Of a stretch of DNA of 64,000 nt, positions 18,775-28,186 are shown piece by piece. Numbering within the stretch: the stretch's first letter is position 1; every line of letters begins with the position of its first letter. This DNA is from CBDIHP01 sp965279195 (GTDB taxonomy: Bacteria > Planctomycetota > Planctomycetia > Isosphaerales > Isosphaeraceae), in the NCBI GenBank assembly GCA_965279195.1, contig CBDIHP010000032.1, positions 131,116-195,115 of the forward strand. The letters run 5' to 3'. Both the position numbers and the translations under genes were made by a program. The notes beneath the pieces are model-generated. The model ran no database searches. It worked only from the letters and a program-made list of their open reading frames with translations, and had not been told where the DNA came from.

Positions 18775-19747
18775 ATTTGACCGACGGGGTTGCCCGCTGC
18801 TCGGCGATGATATCGGCGAGGATCCGATCCAGCCCCCGGCTGGGCCGGTAGTCGATCGTCCGCTTGATCTTGGACAGGTCGGGGATCCGCCGCACCATGT
18901 CCTCGAACCCGGCCGTGTAGGCCTCGCCGTAGGGGATGGTCTTGATCGTGCTCGTCGAGCCGGTCGCCTCGATGACGCGGCGGGCAAGTTCCAGGATGCT
19001 GGTCTCCTGGTCGTTCCCGATGTTGAACACCTCCCCGCGCGCCGAGGGCGAATCCATCAGGCCGATCAGGGCCCCGACGACGTCGGCCACGTGCCCGAAG
19101 CAGCGGCTCTGCTTGCCGTCGCCGTAGACGGTGAGCGGCTCGCCCACCAGGGCCTGGCTCACGAACCGGGGGACGACCATCCCGTAACGACCCGTCTGCC
19201 TGGGCCCGACGGTGTTGAAGAGCCGCGCCACGACGACCGGCAGCCTCGCCTCGTGCCAGTGGGCGAGGGCGAGGAACTCGTCGAGGGCCTTGGCACAGGC
19301 GTACGCCCACCGCCTGGTGGTCGTCGGGCCCATCACGCAGTCGTCCCCCTCGGCGAAGGGGAATTTCTCGCTCTTGCCGTAGACCTCGCTCGTCGAGGTC
19401 AGCAGGACAGGGCGGCGGTACCGTGCGGCGAACCGGAGGACGATGTCCGTCCCGTTCACGATGGTCTCGATTGTCTTGACCGGCTGATCGACCACCAGCT
19501 TCACGCCGACCGCACTCGCCAGGTGGAACACCGCCTGGCAATCGACAACGCAGCGCTCGACGACCACCGGATCGGTCACGCTCGCGACCCGGAGCTCGAA
19601 CGCCGGGTTGCCTTCGAGGTGGGCGACGTTGGAATAGCGGCCGGTGCTGAGGTCGTCCAGGGCCAGGACGCGGTGGCCTTCGGCGATCAGTCGATCGCAG
19701 AGGTGGCTCCCGATAAATCCCGCACCGCCGGTCACGAGGTAGTTCAT
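18773..19747 (-). CDS. NAD-dependent sugar-nucleotide epimerase/dehydratase (extended SDR)
   Basis: 324 residues from MNYLVTGGAGFIGSHLCDRL, an intact Rossmann GxxGxxG. The extended-SDR catalytic pair is in WAYACAKALDE (Tyr-x-x-x-Lys), with the Ser/Thr partner in LTSTSEVYGKSEKFPF. VARLFNTVGPRQTGRYGMVVPRF and VYGDGKQSRCFGHVADVV are typical of UDP-glucuronate decarboxylases and UDP-glucose 4-epimerases. The exact substrate is not decided; UDP- or dTDP-sugar conversion for envelope polysaccharides is likely. It is transcribed away from cinA. Confidence 0.85.
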   Translation of the reverse strand: MNYLVTGGAGFIGSHLCDRLIAEGHRVLALDDLSTGRYSNVAHLEGNPAFELRVASVTDPVVVERCVVDCQAVFHLASAVGVKLVVDQPVKTIETIVNGTDIVLRFAARYRRPVLLTSTSEVYGKSEKFPFAEGDDCVMGPTTTRRWAYACAKALDEFLALAHWHEARLPVVVARLFNTVGPRQTGRYGMVVPRFVSQALVGEPLTVYGDGKQSRCFGHVADVVGALIGLMDSPSARGEVFNIGNDQETSILELARRVIEATGSTSTIKTIPYGEAYTAGFEDMVRRIPDLSKIKRTIDYRPSRGLDRILADIIAEQRATPSVK

Positions 19748-19902
19748 GCGTCGATCACTGGTTCGGGTCGCTGGAAGTCGTTCGTCCGGAACCACTATAG
19801 CCGACGGCGGCGGCGCCGGAGAGGGTGCAACGCCGCACGCCGGCTGGTAACATGTCTCCTCCGCCCTGCGACGAATCGAACCGACCGGATCAGGATGCCC
19901 GA

Positions 19903-21150
19903 ATGAAAGCCGAGATCATCGCCATCGGCAGCGAGCTCATCAGCGGCCAGAGCCTCGACACCAATAGTCAGTGGATCAGCAAGTCGCTCGGCGACCTCGG
20001 CATCCCCGTCCGATTCCACACCACGATCGGCGACGACTTCGACGAGAACGTGGCCGCCTTCCGGGTCGCCATCGAGCGCGCCGACCTCATCATCGTCTCC
20101 GGCGGCCTCGGCCCGACCCAGGACGACCTGACCCGCGATGTCGTCGCGGCCGTGGCCGGGGTTTCGTTGAAAGAGGATCCCGATAGCCTGGAGGCGATCC
20201 GCGCCCTGTTCTCCCGACGCAGCCGCGAGATGCCCGAGCGCAACAAGGTCCAGGCGCTCCTGCCCGAGGGCGCCGAGGCGCTCTTCAACCGGGTCGGCAC
20301 GGCCCCCGGGGTCTGGCGGAAGGTGGGCCGGGCGACGATCGCCTGCCTGCCCGGCGTCCCGAACGAGATGAAGACGATGTTCGGCGAGCAGGTCGTCCCC
20401 CGGTTCAAATCCGGCGGGTTTGTTGACCGCGTGATCGTCCACCACAAGATCAACCTGTTCGGCAAGGGCGAGTCCGAGGTCGAGATGATGGCGATGGACC
20501 TGACCGTCCGGGGCCGCGTGCCCGAGGTCGGGATCACCGCGTCCGACGCCACGATCGCCTTCCGCGTCGCCGGCGAGGGCCCGACCGAAGACGTCGCCCG
20601 CGCGATGATGCAGGAGACCATCGACACCATCCGCGAGCGGTTTGCCGAGTTCATCGTCGGCGAGGGGACCGTCGACGTCCTGGAATCGGCGGTGAATCAG
20701 ATGCACCGCACGGGAACTACGCTGGCCACGGCCGAGTCCTGCACCGGCGGCCTGATCGCGCGTCAACTTACGACCGTCCCCGGCGTCAGCTCGGTCTACC
20801 ACGGCGGGCTCGTGACTTACACCCCCGATGCCAAGATCGAGTTGCTCGGCCTGTCGAGGGAACTCCTCGAAGAATATGGCGTCGTGAGCGAGCAGGTGGC
20901 CGCCGCGATGGCGACGCTGGTGAAGGCGAAATTCCGATCGGACGCCGGAATCGGCGTGACCGGCATCGCCGGCCCCGGCGGCGGCACGCCCGAGACGCCC
21001 GTCGGCACCGTCTACATCGGCCTGGCCGTCGGCGAGGTCGTGATCGTGAAGAAGCTCGAAGTCGGCCCCGAGCAGCCCCGCGAGGTCATCCAAAGCCGCG
21101 CCACCAAGCACGCCCTGAACATGCTCCGCCTGGCCCTCCGCAACGCGTGA
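19903..21150 (+). CDS. cinA: CinA-family nicotinamide-nucleotide amidase / MoCF-domain protein
   Basis: 415 residues from MKAEIIAIGSELISGQSLDTNS. The N-terminal MoaB/MogA-like domain has the SGGLGPTQDDLT signature. The C-terminal PncC-type domain has ATAESCTGGLIARQLT and TGIAGPGGGTPETPVGTVYIG, the deamidase active-site region. The family converts NMN to nicotinate mononucleotide in pyridine nucleotide recycling, and the N-terminal part is an ADP-ribose pyrophosphatase in some members. AGGA eight bases before the ATG supports this start. Length is normal for two-domain CinA. Confidence 0.93.
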   Translation: MKAEIIAIGSELISGQSLDTNSQWISKSLGDLGIPVRFHTTIGDDFDENVAAFRVAIERADLIIVSGGLGPTQDDLTRDVVAAVAGVSLKEDPDSLEAIRALFSRRSREMPERNKVQALLPEGAEALFNRVGTAPGVWRKVGRATIACLPGVPNEMKTMFGEQVVPRFKSGGFVDRVIVHHKINLFGKGESEVEMMAMDLTVRGRVPEVGITASDATIAFRVAGEGPTEDVARAMMQETIDTIRERFAEFIVGEGTVDVLESAVNQMHRTGTTLATAESCTGGLIARQLTTVPGVSSVYHGGLVTYTPDAKIELLGLSRELLEEYGVVSEQVAAAMATLVKAKFRSDAGIGVTGIAGPGGGTPETPVGTVYIGLAVGEVVIVKKLEVGPEQPREVIQSRATKHALNMLRLALRNA

Positions 21151-21244
21151 CCGCACCATCTTCACAAACCCGTCGGGTGTGGTGCCGCGAGGACCATCGG
21201 TCGACGTCCACCGCTCCCACGAACGCATCGGCTCGCGTTCACAA

Positions 21245-24118
21245 TCACTTATGCCACGCCTGGAACAGATTCCAGTACTCCCTGGCCATGTCCGAAAGCC
21301 CCTCCGGTGCCTCCCGGCTTCCCGTCACCCAGGCCGCCTCGAACCGGTCGAACCACTCGGCCGGGATCAGCGACTCCGCCGGCACGGGCTTCCCCTTCCG
21401 TACGCAGAGAACGAGGTGCCGGAAGATCGCCGAGACCTCCAGTGAACGGATCGCCGCGCATTCGTTCGCGCCGAACCCCTTCTCGACCAGCCTCCACGTC
21501 CACTCCTCCGTCGGCACATAGCCGCCGGAGGAGGGGTCGGGATGGGCGCGTGCTACGACCGGGGCGGGCGAGGTGACAACCGTTGCCGGCGGCTTTGGCG
21601 GGGATGGCGCCACCGGAGGCGGGGATGGCGCCACCGGAGGCGGTGATGGAGCCGGGGGCGCGATCGGGGCCGGCGCAGGAGTCGTCGCCGACGGGGCCTC
21701 TCCCTGGATCGCGGCGAGGATCGCCGCTCCGAACTTCTCCATCCGCGAGGGGCCGAATCCCTTGATCCCCTGGAGTTCCTGGGCCGATCGGGGCTTCTGC
21801 CTCACCAGGTCTTCGAGCACGGCATTCGAGAAGATCGTGTATGGCGGGGCCGCAGCCTCGGTCGCCCAGGCAGTCCGCATGGAACGCAGGCGGTTATAGA
21901 GCGGGTTGGTGGACAGATCGGCAGGCGGGCCGTCCTCCGCGGGCGGGTTGGGTTCGTTTGGCGCGGGCGTCGTCCTCGCTATGCGCTCCAGGCCCCCGTT
22001 GCGGACCTTGGCGAACAGCGGATCGGGGAGGCTGAGCGATGGGGAGTGCGACTCGCTTGCCTTCAGGAAATCGCGGCCTTTGTCGCTCAGCTTGAGGATG
22101 GGGCGGAAGCGGTCCACCTCCTCGCTTTCCAGGTACCGGGCCGCCGTCAGGGCGTCGAGCAGGGCCGCGATTTCCGGCTGTCGGAAGGCCGACAGGATCC
22201 CGAACGTGCTCAGGCTCGCCAGCCCCGATTTCGTCACCTTCTCCGAGTTCGACCCCGCGAGCATCTGGGCGATGGCGGTCTTCCCGAACCGGCCCTTCGC
22301 CCGGGCGACGCCCGACAGCGCCTTCAGCAGGACCTCCCGTCCGCCCGGCGTGTCGATCGCCCGCGCCGGCTTGCCCGAGACGTTCAGCTCGCCGTCGCCC
22401 CGCGCACAGTTGTCGCAGTTTCCGCAGGCGGTGGCGTCGGGGTCGCCGAAGTAGCCGAGGATCGTCTCGCGGCGGCAGTCGCGGCTCTCGGCGTAGGTGA
22501 TCATCCGGTCGAGCTTGTCGAACTCCTTCTGGCGACGGACGTTGAGCGCCTGGAAGTCGATCGGCAATTGCTTCGCCCGGACGTCGCGGTCGATGACCCG
22601 GATGGCGTTGCCCCGGAACGGCGGGACGTAGTCGATGGGCAGGTCCGCTGTGAGGGCACGGATGGCGCGGGTCAACGCGGTGCGGTCGAGGCCGAGGCTA
22701 CCGGCGATCTCGTCCGGAGCGATGTAGACGGGCTCGCGGAGCCGGCGGTCGACGAGGGCTTCGAGGGCCATCAACACCATGCGCTGGACGTGGGCCTGCG
22801 GGCCAAGGCGGTCGACCAGGCTGCCGTCCTCCGGCTCGGTGTTGATCCGGATGATCGCCATGTTCTCGCGGGGGTGGAATCGTTCCAGCCCCCCGGCGGT
22901 CTCCAGGATCTTGAGCGCCGCCCCGACGGCCGACTCGCTCAGGTTCAGGCCGAGCCGCTCCTTGATCTCGCCGTGGGTCAGCTCGATCGGGTCGGCGTCC
23001 TGGAGCCGCAGGTATTCGTAGATCCGGTGGATCACGTCCTTCGGCGGGTACTCGTTCTCGATGAACAGCTCGTGGAGCTTGCGATCGCCGATGGCGTAGA
23101 GGAGCACGCAGGCGGCCGAATCCCCGTCGCGGCCCGCGCGGCCGGCCTCCTGGTAATAGGCTTCGAGGGTCCCCGGCATGTTGAAGTGGATGACGGAGCG
23201 GATGTCGGGCTTGTCGACACCCATGCCGAAGGCATTGGTGGCCACGACGATCTCCGCGCGCCCTTCCATGAAGGCGTCCTGTGCCGCGGTCCGATCCTCG
23301 CGCGGCAGCCCCGCGTGGTAGACGACGACGCTCCGCCGCAGTTCGTGCTCGATGTACTGCGCGACGTTCTCGCAACGGGCCCGGCTCGATGCGTAAACGA
23401 CCGCCGAGCCCGGGTGCTGTTCGAGGGTCCGGGCGAGTCGTTCGAGTTTCTCGGGGTCGCGTCGCGCGGCCACGACCTCGTAGGACAGGTTCGGCCGATC
23501 GAAGCCGCTGACGAACTGGAGCGGGTCGTTCAGGTCGAGGTGGTGGGCGATGTCGCGCCGCACGAGGTCGGTGGCGGTCGCTGTGAGGGCGATGCACGGG
23601 GGGGAACCGAGTTTCTTCCGGGCGAGGCCGAGCCGCGAATAATCGGGCCGGAAGTCGTGCCCCCACTCACTGATGCAGTGGGCCTCGTCCACGGCGAGGA
23701 GCGCGGGCTTGACCTCCGACATGATCTCGACGAACCGGGAGCTGCGGAACCGCTCGGGCGCCACGTAGACCAGGTCGTAGCGGCCCGACTGGATCTCGAA
23801 GAGCCGTGCCCGCTGCTCGGCGGGGTCGAGCATCGAGTTCAGCACCGTGGCGCGGATCCCCCTGGCCTCGAGGGCGTCCACCTGGTCCTTCATCAATGCG
23901 ATCAGCGGGCTCACGACGAGCGTCGGCCCGTTCAGGAGCAGCGCGGGCAACTGGTAGCAGAGGCTCTTGCCTCCGCCGGTCGGCATGACGCAGAGGACGT
24001 CCCGCCCGGCCAGGACCGACTCGATCACCGCCCGCTGCCCCTTGCGGAAATGCTCCAGCCCGAACCGCTCGTGGAGCGTCGCTTCGAGGTCGTACGCGGG
24101 CGCGGCTTCGGTCGACAT
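21245..24118 (-). CDS. recQ: ATP-dependent DNA helicase RecQ with long C-terminal extension
   Basis: 957 residues from MSTEAAPAYDLEATLHERFG, much longer than the roughly 600 of E. coli RecQ. Helicase motifs include MPTGGGKSLCYQLPAL (Walker A), DEAH in LLAVDEAHCISEWGHDFRPDY and QEAGRAGRDG. The RQC zinc cluster is visible as CRRETILGYFGDPDATACGNCDNC. An HRDC domain lies near the PYTIFSNAVLEDLVRQKP region. A Pro-rich linker with repeated PPVAPSP follows, then about 100 residues (EEWTWRLVEKGFGANECAAIRSLE) resembling a RecQ-linked helix-turn-helix domain. It acts in recombination repair. The 3' end faces cinA with about 95 bases between. Confidence 0.93.
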   Translation of the reverse strand: MSTEAAPAYDLEATLHERFGLEHFRKGQRAVIESVLAGRDVLCVMPTGGGKSLCYQLPALLLNGPTLVVSPLIALMKDQVDALEARGIRATVLNSMLDPAEQRARLFEIQSGRYDLVYVAPERFRSSRFVEIMSEVKPALLAVDEAHCISEWGHDFRPDYSRLGLARKKLGSPPCIALTATATDLVRRDIAHHLDLNDPLQFVSGFDRPNLSYEVVAARRDPEKLERLARTLEQHPGSAVVYASSRARCENVAQYIEHELRRSVVVYHAGLPREDRTAAQDAFMEGRAEIVVATNAFGMGVDKPDIRSVIHFNMPGTLEAYYQEAGRAGRDGDSAACVLLYAIGDRKLHELFIENEYPPKDVIHRIYEYLRLQDADPIELTHGEIKERLGLNLSESAVGAALKILETAGGLERFHPRENMAIIRINTEPEDGSLVDRLGPQAHVQRMVLMALEALVDRRLREPVYIAPDEIAGSLGLDRTALTRAIRALTADLPIDYVPPFRGNAIRVIDRDVRAKQLPIDFQALNVRRQKEFDKLDRMITYAESRDCRRETILGYFGDPDATACGNCDNCARGDGELNVSGKPARAIDTPGGREVLLKALSGVARAKGRFGKTAIAQMLAGSNSEKVTKSGLASLSTFGILSAFRQPEIAALLDALTAARYLESEEVDRFRPILKLSDKGRDFLKASESHSPSLSLPDPLFAKVRNGGLERIARTTPAPNEPNPPAEDGPPADLSTNPLYNRLRSMRTAWATEAAAPPYTIFSNAVLEDLVRQKPRSAQELQGIKGFGPSRMEKFGAAILAAIQGEAPSATTPAPAPIAPPAPSPPPVAPSPPPVAPSPPKPPATVVTSPAPVVARAHPDPSSGGYVPTEEWTWRLVEKGFGANECAAIRSLEVSAIFRHLVLCVRKGKPVPAESLIPAEWFDRFEAAWVTGSREAPEGLSDMAREYWNLFQAWHK
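21601..21642. repeat. 21-bp tandem repeat inside recQ linker
   Basis: Two identical 21-base units lie head to tail (unit starts GGGATGGCGCCACCGG), with a degenerate third copy after them. They encode the PPVAPSP linker repeats on the minus strand and keep frame. Copy number could vary between strains. Confidence 0.85.
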
Positions 24119-24301
24119 TCGCGACAATTCCCGGGGCAACACCGCCGAACTCCTGCCAATCCGATGGATTATACGCCCACCCCCTCCGCTGTGCGAACGT
24201 ACCGTAACGGCGATGCGGCAAATTCTCCCCGAGAGTCGGGCCCGTTCGGAACCAGGTGGTTGACACCGGGCATCGCGGAGGCAATAATCTTCTACATACC
24301 T

Positions 24302-24374
24302 GCCCCCATCGTCTAGTGGCCTAGGATACTAGGTTCTCAGCCTAGGGACCGGGGTTCGAGTCCCCGTGGGGGTA
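24302..24374 (+). tRNA. tRNA-Glu (anticodon CTC)
   Basis: The 73-base cloverleaf has acceptor arms GCCCCCA and TGGGGGT with discriminator A. The anticodon stem is CTAGG/CCTAG with loop TTCTCAG, giving anticodon CTC for GAG codons. The T arm is CGGGG-TTCGAGT-CCCCG. The D arm begins GTCTAGTGG. CCA is not encoded. The first acceptor pair is G-U. Confidence 0.95.
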
Positions 24375-24376
24375 TT

Positions 24377-24424
24377 CACAACGACCTCGCGAGCTGTTTT
24401 CAGCTCGCGAGGTCGTTGTGTTTT
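24377..24424 (+). terminator. Perfect 20-bp hairpin terminator after tRNA-Glu
   Basis: A 20-base perfect stem (24377-24396 with 24401-24420) closes on a TTTT loop and is followed by TTTT. It starts two bases after the tRNA, so it ends the tRNA transcript. Confidence 0.93.
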
Positions 24425-24460
24425 CCGTCCCCGACCGACCCATGAGGCGGGCCCGCGTGG

Positions 24461-24487
24461 TGCACCGGCCGAGCATCTCCCGGTGCA
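24461..24487. repeat. Small palindrome with GAGCATCTCC core
   Basis: TGCACCGG (24461-24468) pairs with CCGGTGCA (24480-24487). The enclosed GAGCATCTCC matches the core of the hairpin element at 30481-30637. A GATGCTCGCCCG string lies about 40 bases further on, so this may be a decayed copy of that element. It lies between the tRNA terminator and the 3' end of a minus-strand gene. Confidence 0.5.
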
Positions 24488-24587
24488 TAACGACGGATGA
24501 CGCGCCGTACCGCGAAGTCGGATCGGATGCTCGCCCGTCGCGGTTGGCCTGAGCCGCACCAGTGAATTGATCAGGCCGCTCGCCGCG

Positions 24588-25565
24588 CTATCCGAGTTGC
24601 CTGTTGAAGTGGCGCCGCACCGGCGGGCTGTTGAGGTAGACGCAAACGGCGGCGTAGCCGACGAGCAGGGCGATGCCCCAGGTGAATTTCTGGGAATCGA
24701 AGCGGTCGATCGGGGACGTGATCTTCACATCATCGTCGTCGGGATTGTCCGAATGAGGTCGGGCGACGATCTGGACGTCGTCGTAAGCAGTATAGAGCGG
24801 CATGGCGACCAGGAGCATGACGTCGATGATCGCGCCGATGGTGAGGGCGATGACGAGGAGCTTGATCGACTTGTTCCGGAGAAACTGGACCGCTGCGTAG
24901 ATCCCGAAGAGGCAGGGGACCAGGAGCAGTTGTGCCCCGGTCACACCCTTCTGGAACATCAGGAACGAGATCAGGGTCAGGACAACACTGCCCATGAGCG
25001 CGAGCGAGCCGACCAGGATCACTCCGATCGGTGGCGTGGTCGAACGCGTCGGGGCGGGGCCCGTGATGTCCTCCATCAGGTCGACGCGGCGGCCGGTATC
25101 GATATCGATGCCGCAGTTCGAGCACAGGGACATCCCCTGGGGCACGTAGCCGCCGCAGGTCGGGCACCGGCGGGCCTGCATCCTCGCCTCGGCCCCCCGG
25201 GGCCGCTTGCGAGCGGGCGGGTCGTCCTGGAAGAGCGCCAGCGCGTCCCCCTGGGCCCCCCCGGCCGCCGGCTTGCTGGCGGGTTCCGAGAGCAGGGGGA
25301 TGTCGAACTGCTCGCGGAGCGACCCCGGGGCGATCGGGGCGACCGGCAGGTCGAAATCCACCGATGGCGGCCGCTTCAGGTTGTCGACCGACGGCGGGGC
25401 GATCTCGGCCGTGCCCCTCGCCGTGGCGGTGGGGGAGGTCGAGGGGGCCCCGGTTCCGGCCTGGAACCGCGTCTGGCACTTGGGACAGCGCAGGCGCCTG
25501 CCGATGGCGTCAGCCGGCACGTTCAGAACCACGGAGCAATTCGGGCAGAGGATCGTCGTGGCCAT
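24588..25565 (-). CDS. Zinc-ribbon membrane protein of unknown function
   Basis: 325 residues from MATTILCPNCSVVLNVPADA. The N-terminal zinc finger (Cys7, Cys10, Cys27, Cys30) is of the MJ0042/FYDLN type common in planctomycetes. A second ribbon, CPTCGGYVPQGMSLCSNCG, lies near the middle after a Pro-rich stretch. About four hydrophobic segments follow, including IGVILVGSLALMGSVVLTL and ITIGAIIDVMLLVAMPLY-like runs, so the C-terminal half is membrane-embedded. No enzyme motif was seen and no operon partner is evident. Confidence 0.8.
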   Translation of the reverse strand: MATTILCPNCSVVLNVPADAIGRRLRCPKCQTRFQAGTGAPSTSPTATARGTAEIAPPSVDNLKRPPSVDFDLPVAPIAPGSLREQFDIPLLSEPASKPAAGGAQGDALALFQDDPPARKRPRGAEARMQARRCPTCGGYVPQGMSLCSNCGIDIDTGRRVDLMEDITGPAPTRSTTPPIGVILVGSLALMGSVVLTLISFLMFQKGVTGAQLLLVPCLFGIYAAVQFLRNKSIKLLVIALTIGAIIDVMLLVAMPLYTAYDDVQIVARPHSDNPDDDDVKITSPIDRFDSQKFTWGIALLVGYAAVCVYLNSPPVRRHFNRQLG

Positions 25566-25811
25566 GGAATTGTCTTCGGCGACCAGGAGACGTGGGGGGA
25601 ATCGGCCGCGGCGACCTCGTTGGGGTACGAGGTAGAGGACCGCGGACGGGTTCGACATCAGCCCACGGACAATTGTAACCGAGGTTCGTCAAGCCGCGAT
25701 GCGGAATCCGGCCGACTTCCGCGATTCTTCGACGTCCCGGGGGACCGTTTCTTAGGGGGAACCGGCGACATTTTCTCGCACGCCCCGCACGGTGAATTCC
25801 CGGTTAGTCAG

Positions 25812-26264
25812 CTAGTTGGCGGATTCGAACGCGGCTTTCGTGGCCTGGTGACGGTAGGCGAACATGCGCTCCAGTTTGTTCAGGATGAAGCGTTTCCCGA
25901 GCGCGCGTCCCAACCATCCTCCCGGCGGAGTGAACTGGACATCGTCCCGAAGGATTGTCCCGCCTTGACCATCGGGCAAGAACCCGTGCCGGTGGTACCA
26001 GGACGCGAACGGGCCCGAGACCTGACGGTCGGCGAACAGGCGGCCGGGCTCGTACTCGGTGTGCTCGGCGATCCAGGTCAGGGGGATGGGGCCCAGGTGG
26101 GTCCGCAAGACGACCCGGGAGCCCACCTTGATCGAGTCGCCGCCGGAGACCACCTCGACCTTCTCCCAGGGGGGGGTAATCTTGAGGATCGCCCCCGGCT
26201 CCTCGTGGAAGGCGAAGACCCGCTCCGGGCTGGCGGCGATCCGGGTTTCCTTGACGAATTGCAT
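25812..26264 (-). CDS. SRPBCC-fold (START-like) ligand-binding protein
   Basis: 150 residues, with MQFVKETRIAASPERVFAFHEEPGAI as the typical first strand and helix of SRPBCC proteins. The middle WYHRHGFLPDGQGGTILRDDVQF and the closing long helix (LNKLERMFAYRHQATKAAFES) also fit polyketide-cyclase/YndB-like members. It probably binds a small hydrophobic ligand; the ligand is not predictable. The promoter is presumably in the 215-base divergent gap shared with the Gfo/Idh gene. Confidence 0.82.
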   Translation of the reverse strand: MQFVKETRIAASPERVFAFHEEPGAILKITPPWEKVEVVSGGDSIKVGSRVVLRTHLGPIPLTWIAEHTEYEPGRLFADRQVSGPFASWYHRHGFLPDGQGGTILRDDVQFTPPGGWLGRALGKRFILNKLERMFAYRHQATKAAFESAN

Positions 26265-26479
26265 GGCAGGCTGGCCTCTCCCGGTCGGGTCCCGCGGGTT
26301 GATCCCGGGGCGTGGACAAATTTCCCCAAAAACGGTGTAGGCAAGGACAACAGGGTTGCAAGGGCAGGGCCCCTGGGGGACGATGACGCTAGCCGGCGTG
26401 ATCCCGCCAGACTCCCACCAGGCGGCCTCCTTCGCGCCCGAGTTCCCCTGCCCAAATTGATGTCCAGGAGTTCCGTGCG

Positions 26480-27967
26480 ATGACCGAGAAGAACGCGGTG
26501 TCGCGTCGTGGTTTCTTGCAGACCACGGGCGCGGCGACGGGTGCCCTCCTGACCAGCCAGGCGGCGATCGCCCACCCCGCCATCGGCAAGGTGAAAGGCG
26601 CCAATGAGCGCCTCAACTTCGCGATCCTCGGACCCGGCGGTCGTGCCCAGGCCCACATCAAAGTCCTGATGGACATGAAGGATGAGGGCAAGCCGGTCGA
26701 CATCATCGCCGTCGCCGACGTCTACGAGGGCAACCGCGAACGGGCCAAGAAGAAGACCGGCGCCAAGCAGGCCGAGATCGACTATCGCAAGGTCCTTGAG
26801 AACAAGGACGTCGACGCGGTCGTCATCGCCACGCCCGACCACTGGCACGCCCGCATGACGATCGACGCCCTCGAATCGGGCCGCGACGTCTATTGCGAGA
26901 AGCCGATGACCCACACGATCGACGAGGCCCGCAAGGTGGCCGAGGCGGTCAAGCGCACCAAGCAGATCATGACCGTCGGCGTCCAGTCCACCGCGGATCC
27001 GCGCTGGAAGATGGCCAACGAGATGATCACCGGCGGCAAGATCGGCCACGTCATGCAGGGCATGACGAGCTACTACCGCAACAGCTCCGTCGGCCAGTGG
27101 CGATACTACCCGCTGACCGAGGACATGAACCCCAAGACGGTCGACTGGAAGATGTTCCTGGGCACCGAGTTCGGCCTTGCCCCGGACATGCCGTTCAACC
27201 GCGCCAAGTTCGCCCAGTGGCGCTGCTACTGGGAGTTCGGCGGCGGCATGTACACCGACCTCTTCGTCCACCAGCTGACCCACCTGATCCAGGCGATGGG
27301 CGTCCGGTTCCCCCGCCGGGTCGTCGGCGCTGGCGGCCTCTACTTCGAGTATGACGGCCGCGATTGCCCCGACGTCGCCACCGTCGTCGCCGACTACGAC
27401 GAGGGCTGCCAGGTCATCATCACCGCGACGATGGCCAATGACATCCAGATCCCCGAGATGATCCGCGGCCACACCGGCCAGATCTTCTTCGGCAGCAACA
27501 AGGAAGACGGGCCGTTCATGGTCCACGGCTCGCAGGCCCACGCCCTCGGCGGCAAGCCCGCCCCTCCGGGCACCAACCTCGGCCTCACCGGCGACAAGTT
27601 CACCCCGCCGCAGCCGAAGGACGACACCCGCGCCCTCTGGAATCACTTCATCGAGTGCATCCGGTCGCGCAACCCCGAGACCATGTGCACCGCCGACCTC
27701 GGCTACGCCGCCATCGCCACGGTCAACATGGGCGTGCAGTCCTACCGCGAGGGCAAGGCCCTCTTCTTCGACAAGGCCAACGGCGACGTCGTCGGCGCGG
27801 ACAGCTCCTGGTCGGCCAAGTGGGAAGAGCGCTCCAAGCTCCGCGGCAAGCCCAACCAGGTCATCGGCTGGAAGGCCGGCCTCGAAGGCTCCACCCTCAA
27901 CCCGCCGAAGTACCAGGCCCTCGAAGGCGACTGGATTAACGGCGAAGATCCCGCCAAGAAGGCCTGA
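26480..27967 (+). CDS. Exported Gfo/Idh/MocA-family oxidoreductase
   Basis: 495 residues with a twin-arginine signal (SRRGFLQTTGAATGALLTSQAAIAHP). The NAD(P)-binding Rossmann half starts at LNFAILGPGGRAQAHIKVL. The family motif is present as VYCEKPMTHTIDEARK. The C-terminal half has the expected beta-sheet domain, with WRCYWEFGGGMYTDLFVHQ. Tat-exported Gfo/Idh proteins are abundant in planctomycetes and act on sugars or sugar-like polyols; the substrate is unknown. A terminator hairpin follows the stop codon. Confidence 0.93.
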   Translation: MTEKNAVSRRGFLQTTGAATGALLTSQAAIAHPAIGKVKGANERLNFAILGPGGRAQAHIKVLMDMKDEGKPVDIIAVADVYEGNRERAKKKTGAKQAEIDYRKVLENKDVDAVVIATPDHWHARMTIDALESGRDVYCEKPMTHTIDEARKVAEAVKRTKQIMTVGVQSTADPRWKMANEMITGGKIGHVMQGMTSYYRNSSVGQWRYYPLTEDMNPKTVDWKMFLGTEFGLAPDMPFNRAKFAQWRCYWEFGGGMYTDLFVHQLTHLIQAMGVRFPRRVVGAGGLYFEYDGRDCPDVATVVADYDEGCQVIITATMANDIQIPEMIRGHTGQIFFGSNKEDGPFMVHGSQAHALGGKPAPPGTNLGLTGDKFTPPQPKDDTRALWNHFIECIRSRNPETMCTADLGYAAIATVNMGVQSYREGKALFFDKANGDVVGADSSWSAKWEERSKLRGKPNQVIGWKAGLEGSTLNPPKYQALEGDWINGEDPAKKA

Positions 27968-27990
27968 CCTTCCTCGCTAGGTCTTGAATC

Positions 27991-28024
27991 GAAAACGCCC
28001 GGCACCTGCCGGGCGTTTTCGTTT
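27991..28024 (+). terminator. Hairpin terminator after oxidoreductase gene
   Basis: A 14-base perfect stem (27991-28004 with 28007-28020) contains ACGCCCGGCA/TGCCGGGCGT, with an A-rich lead and a TTTTC-GTTT tail. The fold is symmetrical, so it may also stop transcripts from the convergent gene. Confidence 0.9.
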
Positions 28025-28040
28025 CCCTTGATCGAAGGCG

Positions 28041-28181
28041 TGGAGTGCGGATGCTCGCTTCCGCTCTGTTATCGAGGAGCTTGCTCCGCGTGCGAGATCG
28101 AAGTTTACCGCTGCTCTCCGATTGGGTTTCTCGGGAGCAAGCTCCCACCGGGCGACAGCGGAAGCAAGCTTCCGCACTCCA
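28041..28181. repeat. 141-bp mirrored-hairpin intergenic element, copy 1
   Basis: The ends are TGGAGTGCGG and CCGCACTCCA. Inside are four short palindromes in mirror order: a GCTCGCTTCCGC half, GGAGCTTGCTCC, GGGAGCAAGCTCCC, and GCGGAAGC-AA-GCTTCCGC. The element starts 20 bases after a terminator and ends six bases before the stop codon of the convergent dehydrogenase gene. It matches the element at 59138-59277 in length, hairpin order and position. Confidence 0.85.
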
Positions 28182-28186
28182 GGCGG

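Noticed and set aside
24329..24559. 76-codon frame over the tRNA and terminator
   Set aside because: It overlaps the tRNA-Glu gene and its terminator; its TGTRTPVPRLRT end is the well-known artefact of translating a tRNA.
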